Notes: generated from the letters alone by a model not told the origin. A stretch of 64,000 nt of DNA from Sphingomonas sp. OV641 (GCF_900109205.1 NZ_FNZB01000002.1:372001-436000), one strand, 5' to 3'; numbered from the stretch's first letter, positions 1 to 9,861 are shown. A program made the numbers and translations.

Positions 1-411
1 TAGTACGGCGGGGGCCGAGACGGCCGCTTTCGCATCCAGCGCCAGCCATTGCCGGAGATCAACGGCCAGGATGAGCGCCGCGCTGGCCACCATCAGCAAC
101 GGTGATGCCGCGCACAGCAGGGCAAAGACGCTGTGAAAGACCCGCGTCGCCACATCGCGCCGGCCGGCCGCCACCGCCATGACCATCGCGTTCTTCGCCA
201 CGTTGGTGAAGCCGAGATCGCTGAAGGTCAGGTAAAAGGGCACGGCGGATAGAAGCAGCCACGCGCCGTAGAGCCGGGTGCCCCAGGCGTGCAGCAGCAG
301 CGGCACGAGCGCGATCTGCACCAGCATCGTGACAATCTGGCCATAAGCCTGGGCAGAAAGGGTGCGGCCGAGGCGCAAGGTGGTGGCGCGGTCCAGCGAC
401 CGGCCAATCAT
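1..411 (-). CDS. Wzx-type polysaccharide flippase, N-terminal part
   Basis: The 137 codons visible read MIGRSLDRATTLRLGRTL and continue into strongly hydrophobic helices. The pattern, with an early Leu/Val-rich helix, the stretch YGAWLLLSAVPFYLTFSDLG and a basic loop, is that of polysaccharide biosynthesis or MATE/MVF-fold flippases that move lipid-linked sugars across the inner membrane. The ATG at 411 is chosen because it begins the recognisable family N-terminus; an in-frame GTG 18 bases upstream is possible. The C-terminal two thirds lie outside the window. The glycosyltransferases at 9.8-15.1 kb would suit such a protein, but they are not adjacent, so a shared pathway is inference. Confidence 0.65.
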   Translation of the reverse strand, partial: MIGRSLDRATTLRLGRTLSAQAYGQIVTMLVQIALVPLLLHAWGTRLYGAWLLLSAVPFYLTFSDLGFTNVAKNAMVMAVAAGRRDVATRVFHSVFALLCAASPLLMVASAALILAVDLRQWLALDAKAAVSAPAVL

Positions 412-546
412 GTTCCGCCCGGCTGCCACACCGCCTGCCCCCTTGATCCCCGCGCACTAGCTGCGGCTATTACGCGGCCGGAGCAAGCGGCTTCATGCTG
501 CGCCGCTATTCGCCAAGGGCTGTGGCGCCTTCGCTATGCCGATTGG

Positions 547-1512
547 TCAGCCGAGGCGGCCGAGCCAGTCGACGAGCAGCCGGTTCACCTCCTCCGGGCG
601 CTCCTGCTGCGTCCAGTGGCCGCAGCCGTCGAGCAGATGACCCTCCACCCGTGGAACGTGCGGCCGCATGATCCCGATCGGATCGGTGATCGCGCCAAAG
701 CCCATGGTGGCCGGATCCTTGGTCCCGCCGATGAACAAGGCGGGCTGTTCGATGCGGCGATCACGGAAGGATTGCAGCCAGGCGAAGTCGCGCTCGTGAT
801 TGCGATAGCGACTGATCGGCCCGAAGAAGCCGGAGGCTTCGAACTCCGCGACATAATAATCGAGGTCCTCGGCCGTCAGCCATGCGGGGAACGGATCGGG
901 ATCGACCATGCCCTCCAGCAGCGAGGCGCCCGCCGCCTTCGTCGGCCATGTGCCCGGCGGCGCATCGCCCGAAATGGCGTAATAGAATTTGCGCAGGAAA
1001 TCGCGGACGTCGCGCTCCGCTTCCGCTTCCGCCGGCCCGACCTCCTGGAACCATTCTTGATAAAAAAAGCGTTCCTTGCTGGTGAAGGCCTGCCGGAACA
1101 CCTCGGTAAATGGACGGCTCGGAACCCCGGTGTGGGGGACCGACATGGCCGCCACGGCGCGGAAGCGATCGGGGCGGGTGAGCGCCGCGTTCCAGACCTG
1201 GGGCGCGCCCCAGTCATGCCCGACGAGGATAGCCGGTGCGCCTGGTTGAAGCGCCTCGGCAACGGCGTCGATATCCGCGACGAGATGCTCCATGGCATAA
1301 TCCGCAACGTCGGTCGGCTTGTCCGATCCGCCATAGCCGCGCACGTCGATCGCGGCGGCGGTGAAGCCGGCGGCCGCCACGGGCCCGAGCTGATGCCGCC
1401 AGGAATACCAGCTTTCGGGAAAGCCATGGACCATCAGCACAAGCGGCCCCGCCCCCTCCACCGCGGTGCGGATCCGCACCGGGCCGGTATCGATCATCCG
1501 GAACTCGGGCAT
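547..1512 (-). CDS. epoxide hydrolase, alpha/beta-hydrolase fold
   Basis: A protein of 321 residues, predicted cytoplasmic, that would open epoxides to diols. The oxyanion-hole motif HGFPES is at residues 29-34. The nucleophile elbow GHDWG (98-102) has Asp100 where esterases carry Ser. The cap-domain motif YRNHERDF resembles the YRNMERNW of soluble epoxide hydrolases and supplies the ring-opening Tyr. The general base is His299 in GCGHW. The start at 1512 has a purine-rich Shine-Dalgarno (GAGAGGAAG) and begins MPEFRMIDTG; longer forms run through the promoter of the divergent gene. The substrate is unknown. A haloalkane dehalogenase is less likely given the YRN motif. Confidence 0.85.
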   Translation of the reverse strand: MPEFRMIDTGPVRIRTAVEGAGPLVLMVHGFPESWYSWRHQLGPVAAAGFTAAAIDVRGYGGSDKPTDVADYAMEHLVADIDAVAEALQPGAPAILVGHDWGAPQVWNAALTRPDRFRAVAAMSVPHTGVPSRPFTEVFRQAFTSKERFFYQEWFQEVGPAEAEAERDVRDFLRKFYYAISGDAPPGTWPTKAAGASLLEGMVDPDPFPAWLTAEDLDYYVAEFEASGFFGPISRYRNHERDFAWLQSFRDRRIEQPALFIGGTKDPATMGFGAITDPIGIMRPHVPRVEGHLLDGCGHWTQQERPEEVNRLLVDWLGRLG

Positions 1513-1591
1513 GTCTTCCTCTCCTACATTTTGTTGCTGCCGCCGCGCGAAAGCATGACGACTCACCTCCCGCGCAGCTAGAGTTGGCGTC

Positions 1592-2275
1592 ATGCACCGC
1601 CTGAACCCGCTCTGTCTCCTGTCCGCCCTGACCATGGCCGTTCCGGCCGCCGCCCAGACGACGCATGACGAGGCGCTGTGGGTGAACGGGACGGTGATGG
1701 GGCAGATCCAGGGACCGGTCGTCTTCTTTGCGGAAGTCCAACCACGGATCGGCGACGGCGTTTCGCGCCTTTCGCAATTGCTCCTGCGCCCGGCCGTGGG
1801 CGTGCAATTGTCGAAGCAAGTCACCGTCTACCAGGGCTACGCCCATGTGACGGATCCGGTGGAGAACGGGCCCGATCGGCAGGAAGACCGACTGTTCCAG
1901 CAAGTGACGTGGAACGTCGGCACGGTCGGCCGTCTGGAGGTGCAATCGCGCACCCGGCTGGAAGAGCGCTGGCGTTCCGACGGCGACGGCATGTCGCTGC
2001 GTGCGCGACAGATGATGCGATTCGAATACCCGCTCGCGCCGGGCAGCAAACGCCTGGCCGCGCTTGGCTCGGTAGAGGGCTTTGTCGGCCTGAAATCGGC
2101 CGAATGGGGCGGTGTCACCGGATTCGATCAGGTGCGCACGTTCATTGGGGTCGAGATCCCGCTGGCGGGCACGTCGACGCTGGAGGCGGGATACCTCAAC
2201 CAGACCCGCGACGCGCCCGGGCGGCGCGTCGACATGGTTCACGCCGCCGCGCTGAACCTCTTCATCCGGCTTTAG
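1592..2275 (+). CDS. DUF2490 family outer-membrane-type protein
   Basis: A protein of 227 residues with a signal peptide (about residues 1-22, ending AAAQ). The mature part is rich in alternating hydrophobic and polar strands and contains a repeated arginine/aromatic pattern (LEERWRSDG, RARQMMRFEYPL). This matches DUF2490, a family of predicted small outer-membrane beta-barrels without an assigned function. It is divergent from the epoxide hydrolase gene with 79 bases between the starts, and convergent with ctaD, with a terminator hairpin between them. Confidence 0.75.
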   Translation: MHRLNPLCLLSALTMAVPAAAQTTHDEALWVNGTVMGQIQGPVVFFAEVQPRIGDGVSRLSQLLLRPAVGVQLSKQVTVYQGYAHVTDPVENGPDRQEDRLFQQVTWNVGTVGRLEVQSRTRLEERWRSDGDGMSLRARQMMRFEYPLAPGSKRLAALGSVEGFVGLKSAEWGGVTGFDQVRTFIGVEIPLAGTSTLEAGYLNQTRDAPGRRVDMVHAAALNLFIRL

Positions 2276-2356
2276 AATGGCACGCTGCGTCGGCGATGCG
2301 CCGGTGCCGTGCGGTTGACCCCTGGTCGGCGTCGCGCCCTCCGCCGCTGCAAGCGG

Positions 2357-2400
2357 AAAAAAAAAGCGCCCCGCGAGAACACTCGCGAGGCGCTTTTTCT
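2357..2400 (-). terminator. Rho-independent terminator after ctaD
   Basis: A 13-base-pair hairpin with a four-base loop lies between runs of A and T at 2357-2365 and 2394-2400. The arms are AGCGCCCCGCGAG and CTCGCGAGGCGCT. In the minus-strand transcript the single non-Watson-Crick position is a G-U pair; in the plus-strand transcript it is an A-C mismatch. The hairpin is therefore better formed as the terminator of ctaD, although it probably also stops the convergent DUF2490 transcript. Confidence 0.85.
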
Positions 2401-2417
2401 TTGCCATTGGCTGGCGA

Positions 2418-4100
2418 TCAATGGTGCTTTTCGTCCTCGATCACCGGCAGCGTCTCGAACTGGTGATACGGCGGCGGCGAGGTCAGCGTCCACTCCAGCG
2501 TCGTTGCACCTTCACCCCAGGGATTGTCGGCCGCCTTCTTGCCGGCGGCCAGCGACCAAACCAGGTTGATGAAGAAGATCACCATGCCCAGCGCCATGAT
2601 CTCATAGCCATGGGTCGCGATCTGGTTCCAATAGGCATAGGCGTCCGGATAATCCGGATAGCGCCGCGGCATGCCCTGAAGACCCAGGAAGTGCATCGGG
2701 AAGAACAGGACGTTCACGCCGGCAAAGAACACCCAGAAGTGCAGCTGGCCGAGGAACTCGTTGTACATCTTCCCCGACATCTTCGGGAACCAGTAATAGA
2801 AGCCGGCGAACAGCGCGAACACGGCACCCAGCGACAGCACGTAGTGAAAGTGCGCCACCACATAATAGGTGTCGTGCATGTAATCGTCGACGCCGCCGTT
2901 CGCGAGCACCACACCCGTCACGCCGCCCACGGTGAACATGAAGATGAAGCCGATCGCCCAGACCATCGGCGTCTTGAAGGTGAGCGAGCCCCCCCACATC
3001 GTCGCGATCCAGGAGAAGATCTTGATGCCGGTCGGCACCGCAATCACCATCGTCGCGGCGGTGAAATACATCTTGGTGTTCACGCTCAGGCCGGTGGCGA
3101 ACATGTGGTGCGCCCACACGACGAAGCCGACCACGCCGATCGCGACCATGGCATAGGCCATGCCGAGATAGCCGAAGATGGGCTTGCGGCTGAACGTGGA
3201 GATGATGTGGCTGATGATGCCGAAGCCCGGCAGGATCATGATGTACACTTCGGGGTGACCGAAGAACCAGAACAGGTGCTGGTACAGCACCGGATCGCCA
3301 CCACCGGCCGGATCGAAGAAGGTCGTGCCGAAGTTGCGATCGGTCAGCAGCATCGTGATCGCAGCGGCGAGAACCGGCAGCGACAGCAGCAGCAGGAACG
3401 CGGTGACCAGCACCGACCATGCGAACAGCGGCATCTTGTGCAGCGTCATGCCCGGTGCGCGCATGTTGAAGATCGTGGTGATGAAGTTGATCGCGCCGAG
3501 GATCGACGACGCACCCGAAAGGTGCAGCGACAGGATCGCCATGTCGACTGACGGCCCGGGCTCACCATAAGTGGATAGCGGCGCATAGACCGTCCACCCG
3601 GTGCCCGCACCCGCGCCGAAGAAGGGCGAGGCCAGCAAGAGCAGGAACGAGGGCACCAGCAGCCAGAAGCTGATGTTGTTCATGCGCGGGAAGGCCATGT
3701 CCGGCGCACCGATCATCAGCGGCACGAACCAATTGCCGAACCCGCCGATCATCGCCGGCATCACCATGAAGAACACCATGATGAGGCCGTGGGCAGTGAT
3801 CATCACGTTCCACAAGTGGAGCGCTTCATCGAACGTGCCCGGTCCATGCAGCATGGCCAGCCAGGTCGGCAGATACTGAATGCCCGGATCACGCAGCTCG
3901 ACACGCATCAGACCCGAAATCGCGCCGCCGATGATGCCGGCGCAGATCGCGAAGATCAGGTAGAGGGTGCCGATGTCCTTGTGGTTCGTGGACATGAACC
4001 AGCGCTGGAAGAACGCGGGCTTGTGATCCGCGTCGTGATGGTCGTGCGCGTGGTCGTCGTGCGCCTGGAAGGCGGACGGGTGAAGTGCAGTATCGGTCAT
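2418..4100 (-). CDS. ctaD: cytochrome c oxidase subunit I (aa3 type)
   Basis: A protein of 560 residues, the catalytic heme-copper subunit of the terminal oxidase, with about twelve membrane helices. Family hallmarks are visible: [15 protein letters not shown] near the N-terminus, the low-spin heme His in [11 protein letters not shown], the CuB/Tyr crosslink region [17 protein letters not shown], the His pair in [10 protein letters not shown], and the heme a/a3 ligands in [13 protein letters not shown]. The cytoplasmic N-terminus is unusually His/Asp-rich ([13 protein letters not shown]). The gene lies two bases downstream of ctaC. The assembly genes and subunit III that often follow are absent here; transcription appears to end at the hairpin just past the stop. 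Confidence 0.97.
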   Translation of the reverse strand: MTDTALHPSAFQAHDDHAHDHHDADHKPAFFQRWFMSTNHKDIGTLYLIFAICAGIIGGAISGLMRVELRDPGIQYLPTWLAMLHGPGTFDEALHLWNVMITAHGLIMVFFMVMPAMIGGFGNWFVPLMIGAPDMAFPRMNNISFWLLVPSFLLLLASPFFGAGAGTGWTVYAPLSTYGEPGPSVDMAILSLHLSGASSILGAINFITTIFNMRAPGMTLHKMPLFAWSVLVTAFLLLLSLPVLAAAITMLLTDRNFGTTFFDPAGGGDPVLYQHLFWFFGHPEVYIMILPGFGIISHIISTFSRKPIFGYLGMAYAMVAIGVVGFVVWAHHMFATGLSVNTKMYFTAATMVIAVPTGIKIFSWIATMWGGSLTFKTPMVWAIGFIFMFTVGGVTGVVLANGGVDDYMHDTYYVVAHFHYVLSLGAVFALFAGFYYWFPKMSGKMYNEFLGQLHFWVFFAGVNVLFFPMHFLGLQGMPRRYPDYPDAYAYWNQIATHGYEIMALGMVIFFINLVWSLAAGKKAADNPWGEGATTLEWTLTSPPPYHQFETLPVIEDEKHH

Positions 4101-4102
4101 GA

Positions 4103-5263
4103 TCAGCGTCCCGTGTCGCCGGTGCCGCCCGGATTGGCGGTGGCACCCTGCGGGGAGGTGGCAGGTTCGACGGTGGCGTTCTGCGTCGGCCCGGTCAGGT
4201 TGTCCGCCGCGGCCGCCTCAGCGGCGGCACTGGCGGAATTGTCCGCGCCAGGCTGCGGGATCGCAGCGGCCGACGGCTCGGCCGCGCCCGGCATCTTGCC
4301 GCCCTTGGACTGGATCCACGCTGCGAACTGCGCCGGCGACACCGCTTCAACGGCGATCGGCATGTACGCATGGCGCGCACCGCACAGTTCCGAGCACTGG
4401 CCGTAATAGATGCCCGGCTTCTCGATGGTGAAGCTCGTCTCGTTCAGGCGACCCGGCACCGCATCCAGCTTGATCCAGAACGCCGGCATCGCCCAGCTGT
4501 GGATCACGTCATTGGCGGTGGTGATGAGGCGGATCGGCACGCCCACCGGCAGCACGATACGATTGTCCGTTGCGAGCAGGCGGGGGCCATCCGCATCGGT
4601 ACGGAAGCGCTCACCAGCGGCAACCTCGTTCTTTTCCTTGAGCATGTTGGCGGTGATCTCGATTCCGCCATGGTCCGGATACTGATAGCTCCAATACCAT
4701 TGGTTGCCGATCGCCTTCAGCGTCACGGCACCGGCGGGTGCCGGCTTGAACTGTGCCGAAAGCAGGCCGATCGACGGCACCGCAATGGCGACAAGGATCA
4801 GCACCGGCGCCAGCGTCCACACCACTTCGATGATGGTGTTGTGGCTGGTTTTGGACGGGATCGGGTTTGCCGCCTGGCGGTACCGGATCACCACCCACAC
4901 CAGCAGCGCCAGCACGAGCAGGCTGGTCGCCACGATCAGCGGGAACAGGATGCCGTTGTGGAAATCCATCGCACGCTGGCCATTCTTGGTGACCTGCGGC
5001 TGGATCGACATGAGCCGATCGGTCGGCTGACCGATGACCGGGCTTGCCGTCAGCGGCGCGGAATCGGCGCCCGCCGCCCCCGGTGCAGCGGGAGCCACAT
5101 CCGGCGTCCGCTCCCCGACATTGACCGAATTGCCGATTGCAGCCGCTTCGGCCGGGGCGCTTGCAACATCGCCCCCCGTTGCCGCCGGCTGGGCTGCGGC
5201 GGGCGCAAGCCCGGCCAGCGCGAGCCCAGCGGCCAGCATCCATCCCTTGAACGCGCTTCTCAT
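4103..5263 (-). CDS. ctaC: cytochrome c oxidase subunit II
   Basis: A protein of 386 residues that carries the CuA centre accepting electrons from cytochrome c. It has a signal peptide ([19 protein letters not shown]), two membrane helices ([18 protein letters not shown] and the following one) and a periplasmic cupredoxin domain. CuA ligands are seen in DVIHSWAMP and in [12 protein letters not shown] (Cys-x-Glu-x-Cys-x3-His-x2-Met). Two Ala/Pro-rich segments are extra: about 55 residues before the first helix and about 70 after the cupredoxin fold. The ATG at 5263 starts a clean signal peptide; a GTG at 5302 is an alternative. It forms an operon with ctaD. Confidence 0.95.
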   Translation of the reverse strand: MRSAFKGWMLAAGLALAGLAPAAAQPAATGGDVASAPAEAAAIGNSVNVGERTPDVAPAAPGAAGADSAPLTASPVIGQPTDRLMSIQPQVTKNGQRAMDFHNGILFPLIVATSLLVLALLVWVVIRYRQAANPIPSKTSHNTIIEVVWTLAPVLILVAIAVPSIGLLSAQFKPAPAGAVTLKAIGNQWYWSYQYPDHGGIEITANMLKEKNEVAAGERFRTDADGPRLLATDNRIVLPVGVPIRLITTANDVIHSWAMPAFWIKLDAVPGRLNETSFTIEKPGIYYGQCSELCGARHAYMPIAVEAVSPAQFAAWIQSKGGKMPGAAEPSAAAIPQPGADNSASAAAEAAAADNLTGPTQNATVEPATSPQGATANPGGTGDTGR

Positions 5264-5460
5264 CCGTGCGGTAACCTTGCCTCTCCAGTGTGAGGCCCGC
5301 ACACCCCCTGCGGCAGACCCCTTGGACTCTGCCGCCTATACGGAGGGGTTTCGCGCGCCTCAAGCACGCATGTTGCTTTATTTGCACCCGCAACGGCCGG
5401 TCCGTTGCATGGCCGGCGCGTCGTTCGTATTTCGGGGCGCGGACGAAAAAAGGGCTTTTG

Positions 5461-6045
5461 GTGACCAACGACGAGGTTCTGGCGGAATTCCGGGCGGCAG
5501 ACGCATTGCTGGAAGGGCATTTCATCCTGTCGTCGGGGCTCCGGTCCTCGCGCTATCTGCAATGCGCCCGCGTGCTGATGGACCCGCGCCGGGGTGCGCG
5601 GCTGGCCGAGGCGCTGGTCGAGCGGATTCCCGCCGACGTGCGTAGCCGCATCTCCGCGGTGGTCTCTCCGGCGATGGGCGGCGTGATTGCCGGGCATGAG
5701 ATGGCGCGTGCGCTTGGCGTGGAGGCGATGTTCGTGGAGCGGCCGACCGGCACCTTCGAACTGCGCCGCGGCTTCCGCCTGGAAGAGGGGCAGGAGGTGC
5801 TGATGATGGAGGATGTCGTCACCACTGGGCTCTCCTCGCGCGAGGCGATCAAGGCAATCGAGGCGGCCGGCGGCCGGGTGATCGCCGGCGCGGCGCTGGT
5901 GGACCGGTCGAACGGCACGGCGGACATTGGCGTACCCTTTTTCCCCCTGATCCGGCTTGATGTGCCCACCTATGAGGCGGACTCGCTCCCGCCGGAGCTC
6001 GCTGCCATTCCCGCCATCAAGCCGGGTAGCCGGTCGGCAGCGTGA
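5461..6045 (+). CDS. pyrE: orotate phosphoribosyltransferase
   Basis: A protein of 194 residues that converts orotate and PRPP to OMP in pyrimidine synthesis. The PRPP-binding motif is [14 protein letters not shown], preceded by the flexible-loop segment [15 protein letters not shown]. The length fits the alphaproteobacterial family. GTG at 5461 gives the usual N-terminus ([20 protein letters not shown]); the frame is open further upstream, but that sequence looks non-coding. It faces away from ctaC with about 197 bases between them and probably heads a transcript with pdxJ, acpS and lepB. Confidence 0.93.
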   Translation: MTNDEVLAEFRAADALLEGHFILSSGLRSSRYLQCARVLMDPRRGARLAEALVERIPADVRSRISAVVSPAMGGVIAGHEMARALGVEAMFVERPTGTFELRRGFRLEEGQEVLMMEDVVTTGLSSREAIKAIEAAGGRVIAGAALVDRSNGTADIGVPFFPLIRLDVPTYEADSLPPELAAIPAIKPGSRSAA

Positions 6046-6076
6046 ACCGGGCCGCGCCCCGGCGGATGGAGGGTAG

Positions 6077-6805
6077 ATGAGCGAATATTTGCGCCTGGGC
6101 GTCAACATCGATCACGTCGCAACCGTCCGGAACGCCCGCGGCGGCGCCTATCCCGATCCGGTGCGCGCGGCTCAGCTCGCGGCCGAGGCCGGGGCGGACG
6201 GCATCACGGCGCATCTGCGCGAGGATCGGCGGCACATCACCGACGAGGATATCGCGCGGCTTTCCGATACGCTGACCATTCCGCTCAACCTGGAAATGGC
6301 TGCGACGCAGGAGATGGTGGAGATCGCACTGCGACATCGTCCGCACGCCGCGTGCATCGTTCCCGAAAAGCGCGAGGAGCGCACCACCGAGGGCGGGATC
6401 GATGCGGCTGGCCAGTTCGATCGATTGCTGCCGATGGTCGCCGCCCTTGGTGAGGCGGGCACGCGCGTGTCGCTGTTCATCGAGCCGGACGCGCGCCAGA
6501 TCGACGCGGCGCTGCGGCTGAAGGCGCCGGTCGTGGAGCTGCACACCGGCCGTTATTGCGAGCTCGACGGCGGCGCACGCGCGGAGGAGCTGCGGCGGAT
6601 CGCCGATGCGGCCGCGCTGGCGGCGAAGAACGGCATCGAGGTTCACGCCGGACACGGCCTGACCTTCGACAATGTCGCGCCGATCGCGGCGATCCCGCAG
6701 GTGGTGGAGCTGAACATCGGCCACTTCTTGATCGGCGAGGCGATCTTTACGGGGCTGGGCGAAAGCATCCGTCGGATGCGCGCGGCGATGGAGGCGGCGC
6801 GATGA
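6077..6805 (+). CDS. pdxJ: pyridoxine 5'-phosphate synthase
   Basis: A protein of 242 residues that condenses 3-amino-2-oxopropyl phosphate with deoxyxylulose phosphate to form pyridoxine phosphate. It is a TIM barrel starting [18 protein letters not shown]. Other conserved blocks are [40 protein letters not shown] and [12 protein letters not shown]. The start has a strong Shine-Dalgarno (GGAGGG). The stop overlaps the acpS start by four bases (ATGA), indicating translational coupling. Confidence 0.96.
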   Translation: MSEYLRLGVNIDHVATVRNARGGAYPDPVRAAQLAAEAGADGITAHLREDRRHITDEDIARLSDTLTIPLNLEMAATQEMVEIALRHRPHAACIVPEKREERTTEGGIDAAGQFDRLLPMVAALGEAGTRVSLFIEPDARQIDAALRLKAPVVELHTGRYCELDGGARAEELRRIADAAALAAKNGIEVHAGHGLTFDNVAPIAAIPQVVELNIGHFLIGEAIFTGLGESIRRMRAAMEAAR

Positions 6806-7206
6806 TCGTGGGCCTCGGCTCCGACCTGTGCAACATCGAGCGCATCCAGGCGTCGCTCGACCGGTTCGGCGAACGGTTCGAAGCGCGGGTCTTCACCGAT
6901 GTGGAACGCGCCAAGGCAAAGCGCCGGCCGTTCACCATCGCGGGCACCTATGCGAAAAGGTTCGCCGCCAAGGAGGCCTTCTCCAAGGCGGTCGGCACCG
7001 GCTTTCGCCGCGGCGTGTTCATGAAGGACATCGGCGTGGTGAACGCGCCCTCCGGCGCGCCGACCCTGGCGCTGGCGGGCGGCGCGAAAGCCGCGCTTGA
7101 CGCCATGATTCCCGCGCGCCACCGCGCGCATATCCATTTGACATTGACCGACGATCATCCCTGGGCGCAGGCCTTTGTGATCATCGAGGCCATCCCGGAC
7201 GAGTGA
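6802..7206 (+). CDS. acpS: holo-[acyl-carrier-protein] synthase
   Basis: A protein of 134 residues that transfers 4'-phosphopantetheine from CoA to acyl carrier protein. The signatures are [12 protein letters not shown] at the N-terminus (magnesium-binding Asp) and [16 protein letters not shown] (Glu and Lys of the second motif). Overlapping starts and stops link it to pdxJ upstream and lepB downstream, the usual sphingomonad arrangement. Confidence 0.95.
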   Translation: MIVGLGSDLCNIERIQASLDRFGERFEARVFTDVERAKAKRRPFTIAGTYAKRFAAKEAFSKAVGTGFRRGVFMKDIGVVNAPSGAPTLALAGGAKAALDAMIPARHRAHIHLTLTDDHPWAQAFVIIEAIPDE

Positions 7207-8165
7207 CCCTCAGGAACGTGAACGATCTGGCCGAGAAACTGCCGGTGACGGGCGAGCCCCCGGCTGACGAAGCGCCCGAACAACGCCGCACGCGCGGCTT
7301 TGATTGGTGGGGTGAGGCGAAGGGCCTGTTCTGGCTGATCCTGGCGGTGCTGGGCTTTCACAGCTTCATCGCCAAGCCTTTCTACATCCCCAGCGAATCC
7401 ATGCTGCCCGGGCTGGAGGTCGGCGACCGGCTGATCGTATCCAAATTTGCCTACGGGTGGTCCTTCGTCTCGCCGACCATTCCCAATCCCGCGGCGGTCT
7501 TCAGGGGAGCGGTGCTGCGCGAGCCGGTGGAAAGCTGGTCGTTCCAGTTGCCGGAATGGCGCGGGCGCGTGTGGGGCGCCATGCCGAAGCGCGGCGACGT
7601 CGTGATCGTCACGCCGCCCGGGCAGACGAGCGACTATATCAAGCGGGTCATCGGCCTGCCCGGCGACACGCTGGAGGTGCGCGCGGGCACCGTGATCCTG
7701 AACGGCAGGCCAGTGGCGCGCGGGCCGATCCACTATCGCGACCTGCCCGTCGACCGGAACGCCACCTGCGATCCGTGGCAATATCCCGAAGCGCGGATCA
7801 CCCGCGCCGACGGCGCCACCGTCTGCCGCCTGCCGATCGTGACCGAAACGCTGCCGAACGGCCGCCGCTTCGACACGGTCGAGCTGGGCACCAGCCCGGG
7901 CGACTATTACGGGCCGATCCGCATCCCGGAAAACCACCTGTTCCTGATGGGTGACAATCGCGATCGCTCCGCCGACAGCCGCTTTGCGCTGGGCGGCAGC
8001 GAAAAGGGGCTTGGCGGGCCGGTGCCGTGGGAAAATATCGGCGGGCGCGCCGAATTCATCACCTTCTCCGTCGATGGATCGGCAACCATCAACCCGGTCA
8101 CGTGGTTTGGTTCGCTGCGCAGCGGCCGTGCGGGCATTTCGCTGCACCCGGAGGAAACACGGTGA
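7203..8165 (+). CDS. lepB: signal peptidase I
   Basis: A protein of 320 residues that removes signal peptides from exported proteins at the outer face of the inner membrane. A cytoplasmic tail is followed by one membrane helix ([17 protein letters not shown]). Box [21 protein letters not shown], contains the nucleophilic Ser. Box [16 protein letters not shown], contains the general-base Lys. Box E is [12 protein letters not shown]. The GTG at 7203 overlaps the acpS stop; a second GTG at 7218 is equally plausible. rnc and era, which commonly follow lepB, are not here. Confidence 0.94.
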   Translation: MTLRNVNDLAEKLPVTGEPPADEAPEQRRTRGFDWWGEAKGLFWLILAVLGFHSFIAKPFYIPSESMLPGLEVGDRLIVSKFAYGWSFVSPTIPNPAAVFRGAVLREPVESWSFQLPEWRGRVWGAMPKRGDVVIVTPPGQTSDYIKRVIGLPGDTLEVRAGTVILNGRPVARGPIHYRDLPVDRNATCDPWQYPEARITRADGATVCRLPIVTETLPNGRRFDTVELGTSPGDYYGPIRIPENHLFLMGDNRDRSADSRFALGGSEKGLGGPVPWENIGGRAEFITFSVDGSATINPVTWFGSLRSGRAGISLHPEETR

Positions 8166-9235
8166 GCGAAGCTGGCGTCAGGATTGTCGAAGGAGCCAGC
8201 CCGAATGAGGTTCGCGATCCCGCCACCCGCCGCGAGATAAAGCGCGCCGCCGTATGGCTGGGCATGGCATCGGCCATCGCATTGGTCGTGCTGCTCGTGC
8301 AGCCGTTGCTGATCATCTTTGCCGGCCTGGTGTTCGCCGCCATGCTGGACGGCGGTGTACGCCTGCTCGGCCGGGTGCTGCCGATCGGGCGCGCCTGGCG
8401 GTTGCTGATCGTCTGCCTGCTGACCGTCATCTTCCTGATCGGCACGTTTGTGCTCACCGGCGTGCAGGTGGCGGAGCAGGTCAATGAGCTACGCGCGACG
8501 CTGGAGGCGCAGGCCCTGCTGTTGAGCAGCTGGCTGACCAGCCATGGCCTGATGCCGGGCGCGTCGGACATCAGCGGCATCGCCCGGCAGGCGATGAGTT
8601 CGGTCGGTCGCCTCACCTCATGGGTCGGCACTGCGGTGGGCGCGCTCACCACCATCTTCATGATCCTGGTGATCGGCCTGTTCATCGCCATGGACCCGCG
8701 GGTCTATGAACGCGGCCTCCAGTGGATGATCCCGGAGGAGAAGCGCGAAGAATTCGCGATCGTGACGGAGCGCATGGGATTCACGCTGCGGCGGCTCCTG
8801 TTCGGCCGCATCATCGGCATGGTCGCAGAGGGCTTGCTGACCTGGATTGCGCTGATGATCGGCGGCGTTCCCATGGCGATGATCCTCGGCATCCTGACGG
8901 GCATCCTCGCCTTTATCCCGAACATCGGCGCGTTCATCTCCGGTGCGCTGATGATCGCCGTCGGCTTCTCCGCGGGCGCGGACACCGGCATCTGGGCGAT
9001 CGGCACTTATGTCATCGTGCAGACCTTCGACGGCTATGTGCTGATCCCGATGGTTGCCAAGCGTACGGTGGACATGCCGCCGGCGCTGACGCTTGGCGCG
9101 CAGATCCTGGCGAGCGCATTGTTCGGCATTCTGGGCCTCGCGCTGGCCGATCCGATGACGGCGATGATCAAGGCGGCAATGGAGCGGCGCAGCGAGACGG
9201 TGGAGGACGAGCGCGAGCAAGAGGCGCTCGCATGA
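8162..9235 (+). CDS. AI-2E family (PerM-like) membrane transporter
   Basis: A protein of 357 residues with about eight membrane helices. The N-terminal helices are in WLGMASAIALVVLLVQPLL and the C-terminal half contains GILTGILAFIPNIGAFIS, a signature of the AI-2E/PerM superfamily, whose members carry out varied exchange or efflux. No evidence here points to autoinducer transport. The GTG at 8162 overlaps the lepB stop by four bases and the stop overlaps maiA by four bases, so the gene is read with its neighbours. The C-terminus is charged (SETVEDEREQEALA). Confidence 0.85.
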   Translation: MSEAGVRIVEGASPNEVRDPATRREIKRAAVWLGMASAIALVVLLVQPLLIIFAGLVFAAMLDGGVRLLGRVLPIGRAWRLLIVCLLTVIFLIGTFVLTGVQVAEQVNELRATLEAQALLLSSWLTSHGLMPGASDISGIARQAMSSVGRLTSWVGTAVGALTTIFMILVIGLFIAMDPRVYERGLQWMIPEEKREEFAIVTERMGFTLRRLLFGRIIGMVAEGLLTWIALMIGGVPMAMILGILTGILAFIPNIGAFISGALMIAVGFSAGADTGIWAIGTYVIVQTFDGYVLIPMVAKRTVDMPPALTLGAQILASALFGILGLALADPMTAMIKAAMERRSETVEDEREQEALA

Positions 9236-9861
9236 GGATCGTGCTTCACGATTACTGGCGCTCCTCCGCCTCCTATCGGGTCCGCATCTGCCTGAACCTG
9301 AAGGGCGTCCGGTATGAGACGGTGCCGGTCAACCTGCTGGCCGGTGAGCAGGCCGAGGACGCCAACCGTGCGATTAACCCGCAGGGGTTCGTGCCCACCC
9401 TGGTGGTGGACGGCAGGCCGCTGACGCAAAGCCTGGCGATCGTGGACTGGTTGGACGCGAACTTCCCCGAGCCGCCGATGGTGAGCAAGGATCCCTTCGT
9501 GCGATCCGACCAGCTCGCGCGGGCGCTGGCGATTGCGGCGGACGTTCATCCGCTGAACAACCTGCGCGTGCTGAAGCGGCTGGAGGCGCAGTTCGGCGCG
9601 GATCAGGCCGCCAAGAACGATTGGTATCGCCACTGGATCGTGGAGGGTCTGACGGCGGTAGAGAAGGTGGCCGGTGACGGCCCATTCCTGGGCGGCGACA
9701 CGCCCGACATTTCCGACCTCTGCCTCGTGCCGCAGCTTGCCAATGCGCGGCGGTTCGACGTGCCGCTGGACGCCTATCCCAAGCTACGCGCGGCGGAAGC
9801 CGCCAGCCTTGCGCTGCCCGCCGTGCAGGCGGCAGCGCCTGACCGGGTCATGCCGCAATAA
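9232..9861 (+). CDS. maiA: maleylacetoacetate isomerase / zeta-class GST
   Basis: A protein of 209 residues. The N-terminal thioredoxin-like domain carries SSASYRVRICLNLKG, corresponding to the zeta-class SSCSxRVRIAL motif with the Cys replaced by Ala. NPQGFVPTLVVDG and LTQSLAIVDWLD form the glutathione site, followed by a helical C-terminal domain. In the family it converts maleylacetoacetate to fumarylacetoacetate in tyrosine breakdown. No other genes of that pathway are in the window, so the substrate is inferred from the family. The last 14 bases overlap the convergent glycosyltransferase gene. Confidence 0.85.
   Translation: MRIVLHDYWRSSASYRVRICLNLKGVRYETVPVNLLAGEQAEDANRAINPQGFVPTLVVDGRPLTQSLAIVDWLDANFPEPPMVSKDPFVRSDQLARALAIAADVHPLNNLRVLKRLEAQFGADQAAKNDWYRHWIVEGLTAVEKVAGDGPFLGGDTPDISDLCLVPQLANARRFDVPLDAYPKLRAAEAASLALPAVQAAAPDRVMPQ

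Noticed and set aside
289..1581. Long plus-strand open frame opposite the epoxide hydrolase gene
   Set aside because: It is antisense to a gene with clear catalytic motifs, and its translation has no recognisable domain. High GC content creates such frames throughout the window.
2421..3551. His/Arg-rich plus-strand open frame opposite ctaD
   Set aside because: Pure antisense of conserved ctaD codons, with no start signal and no hydrophobic core.
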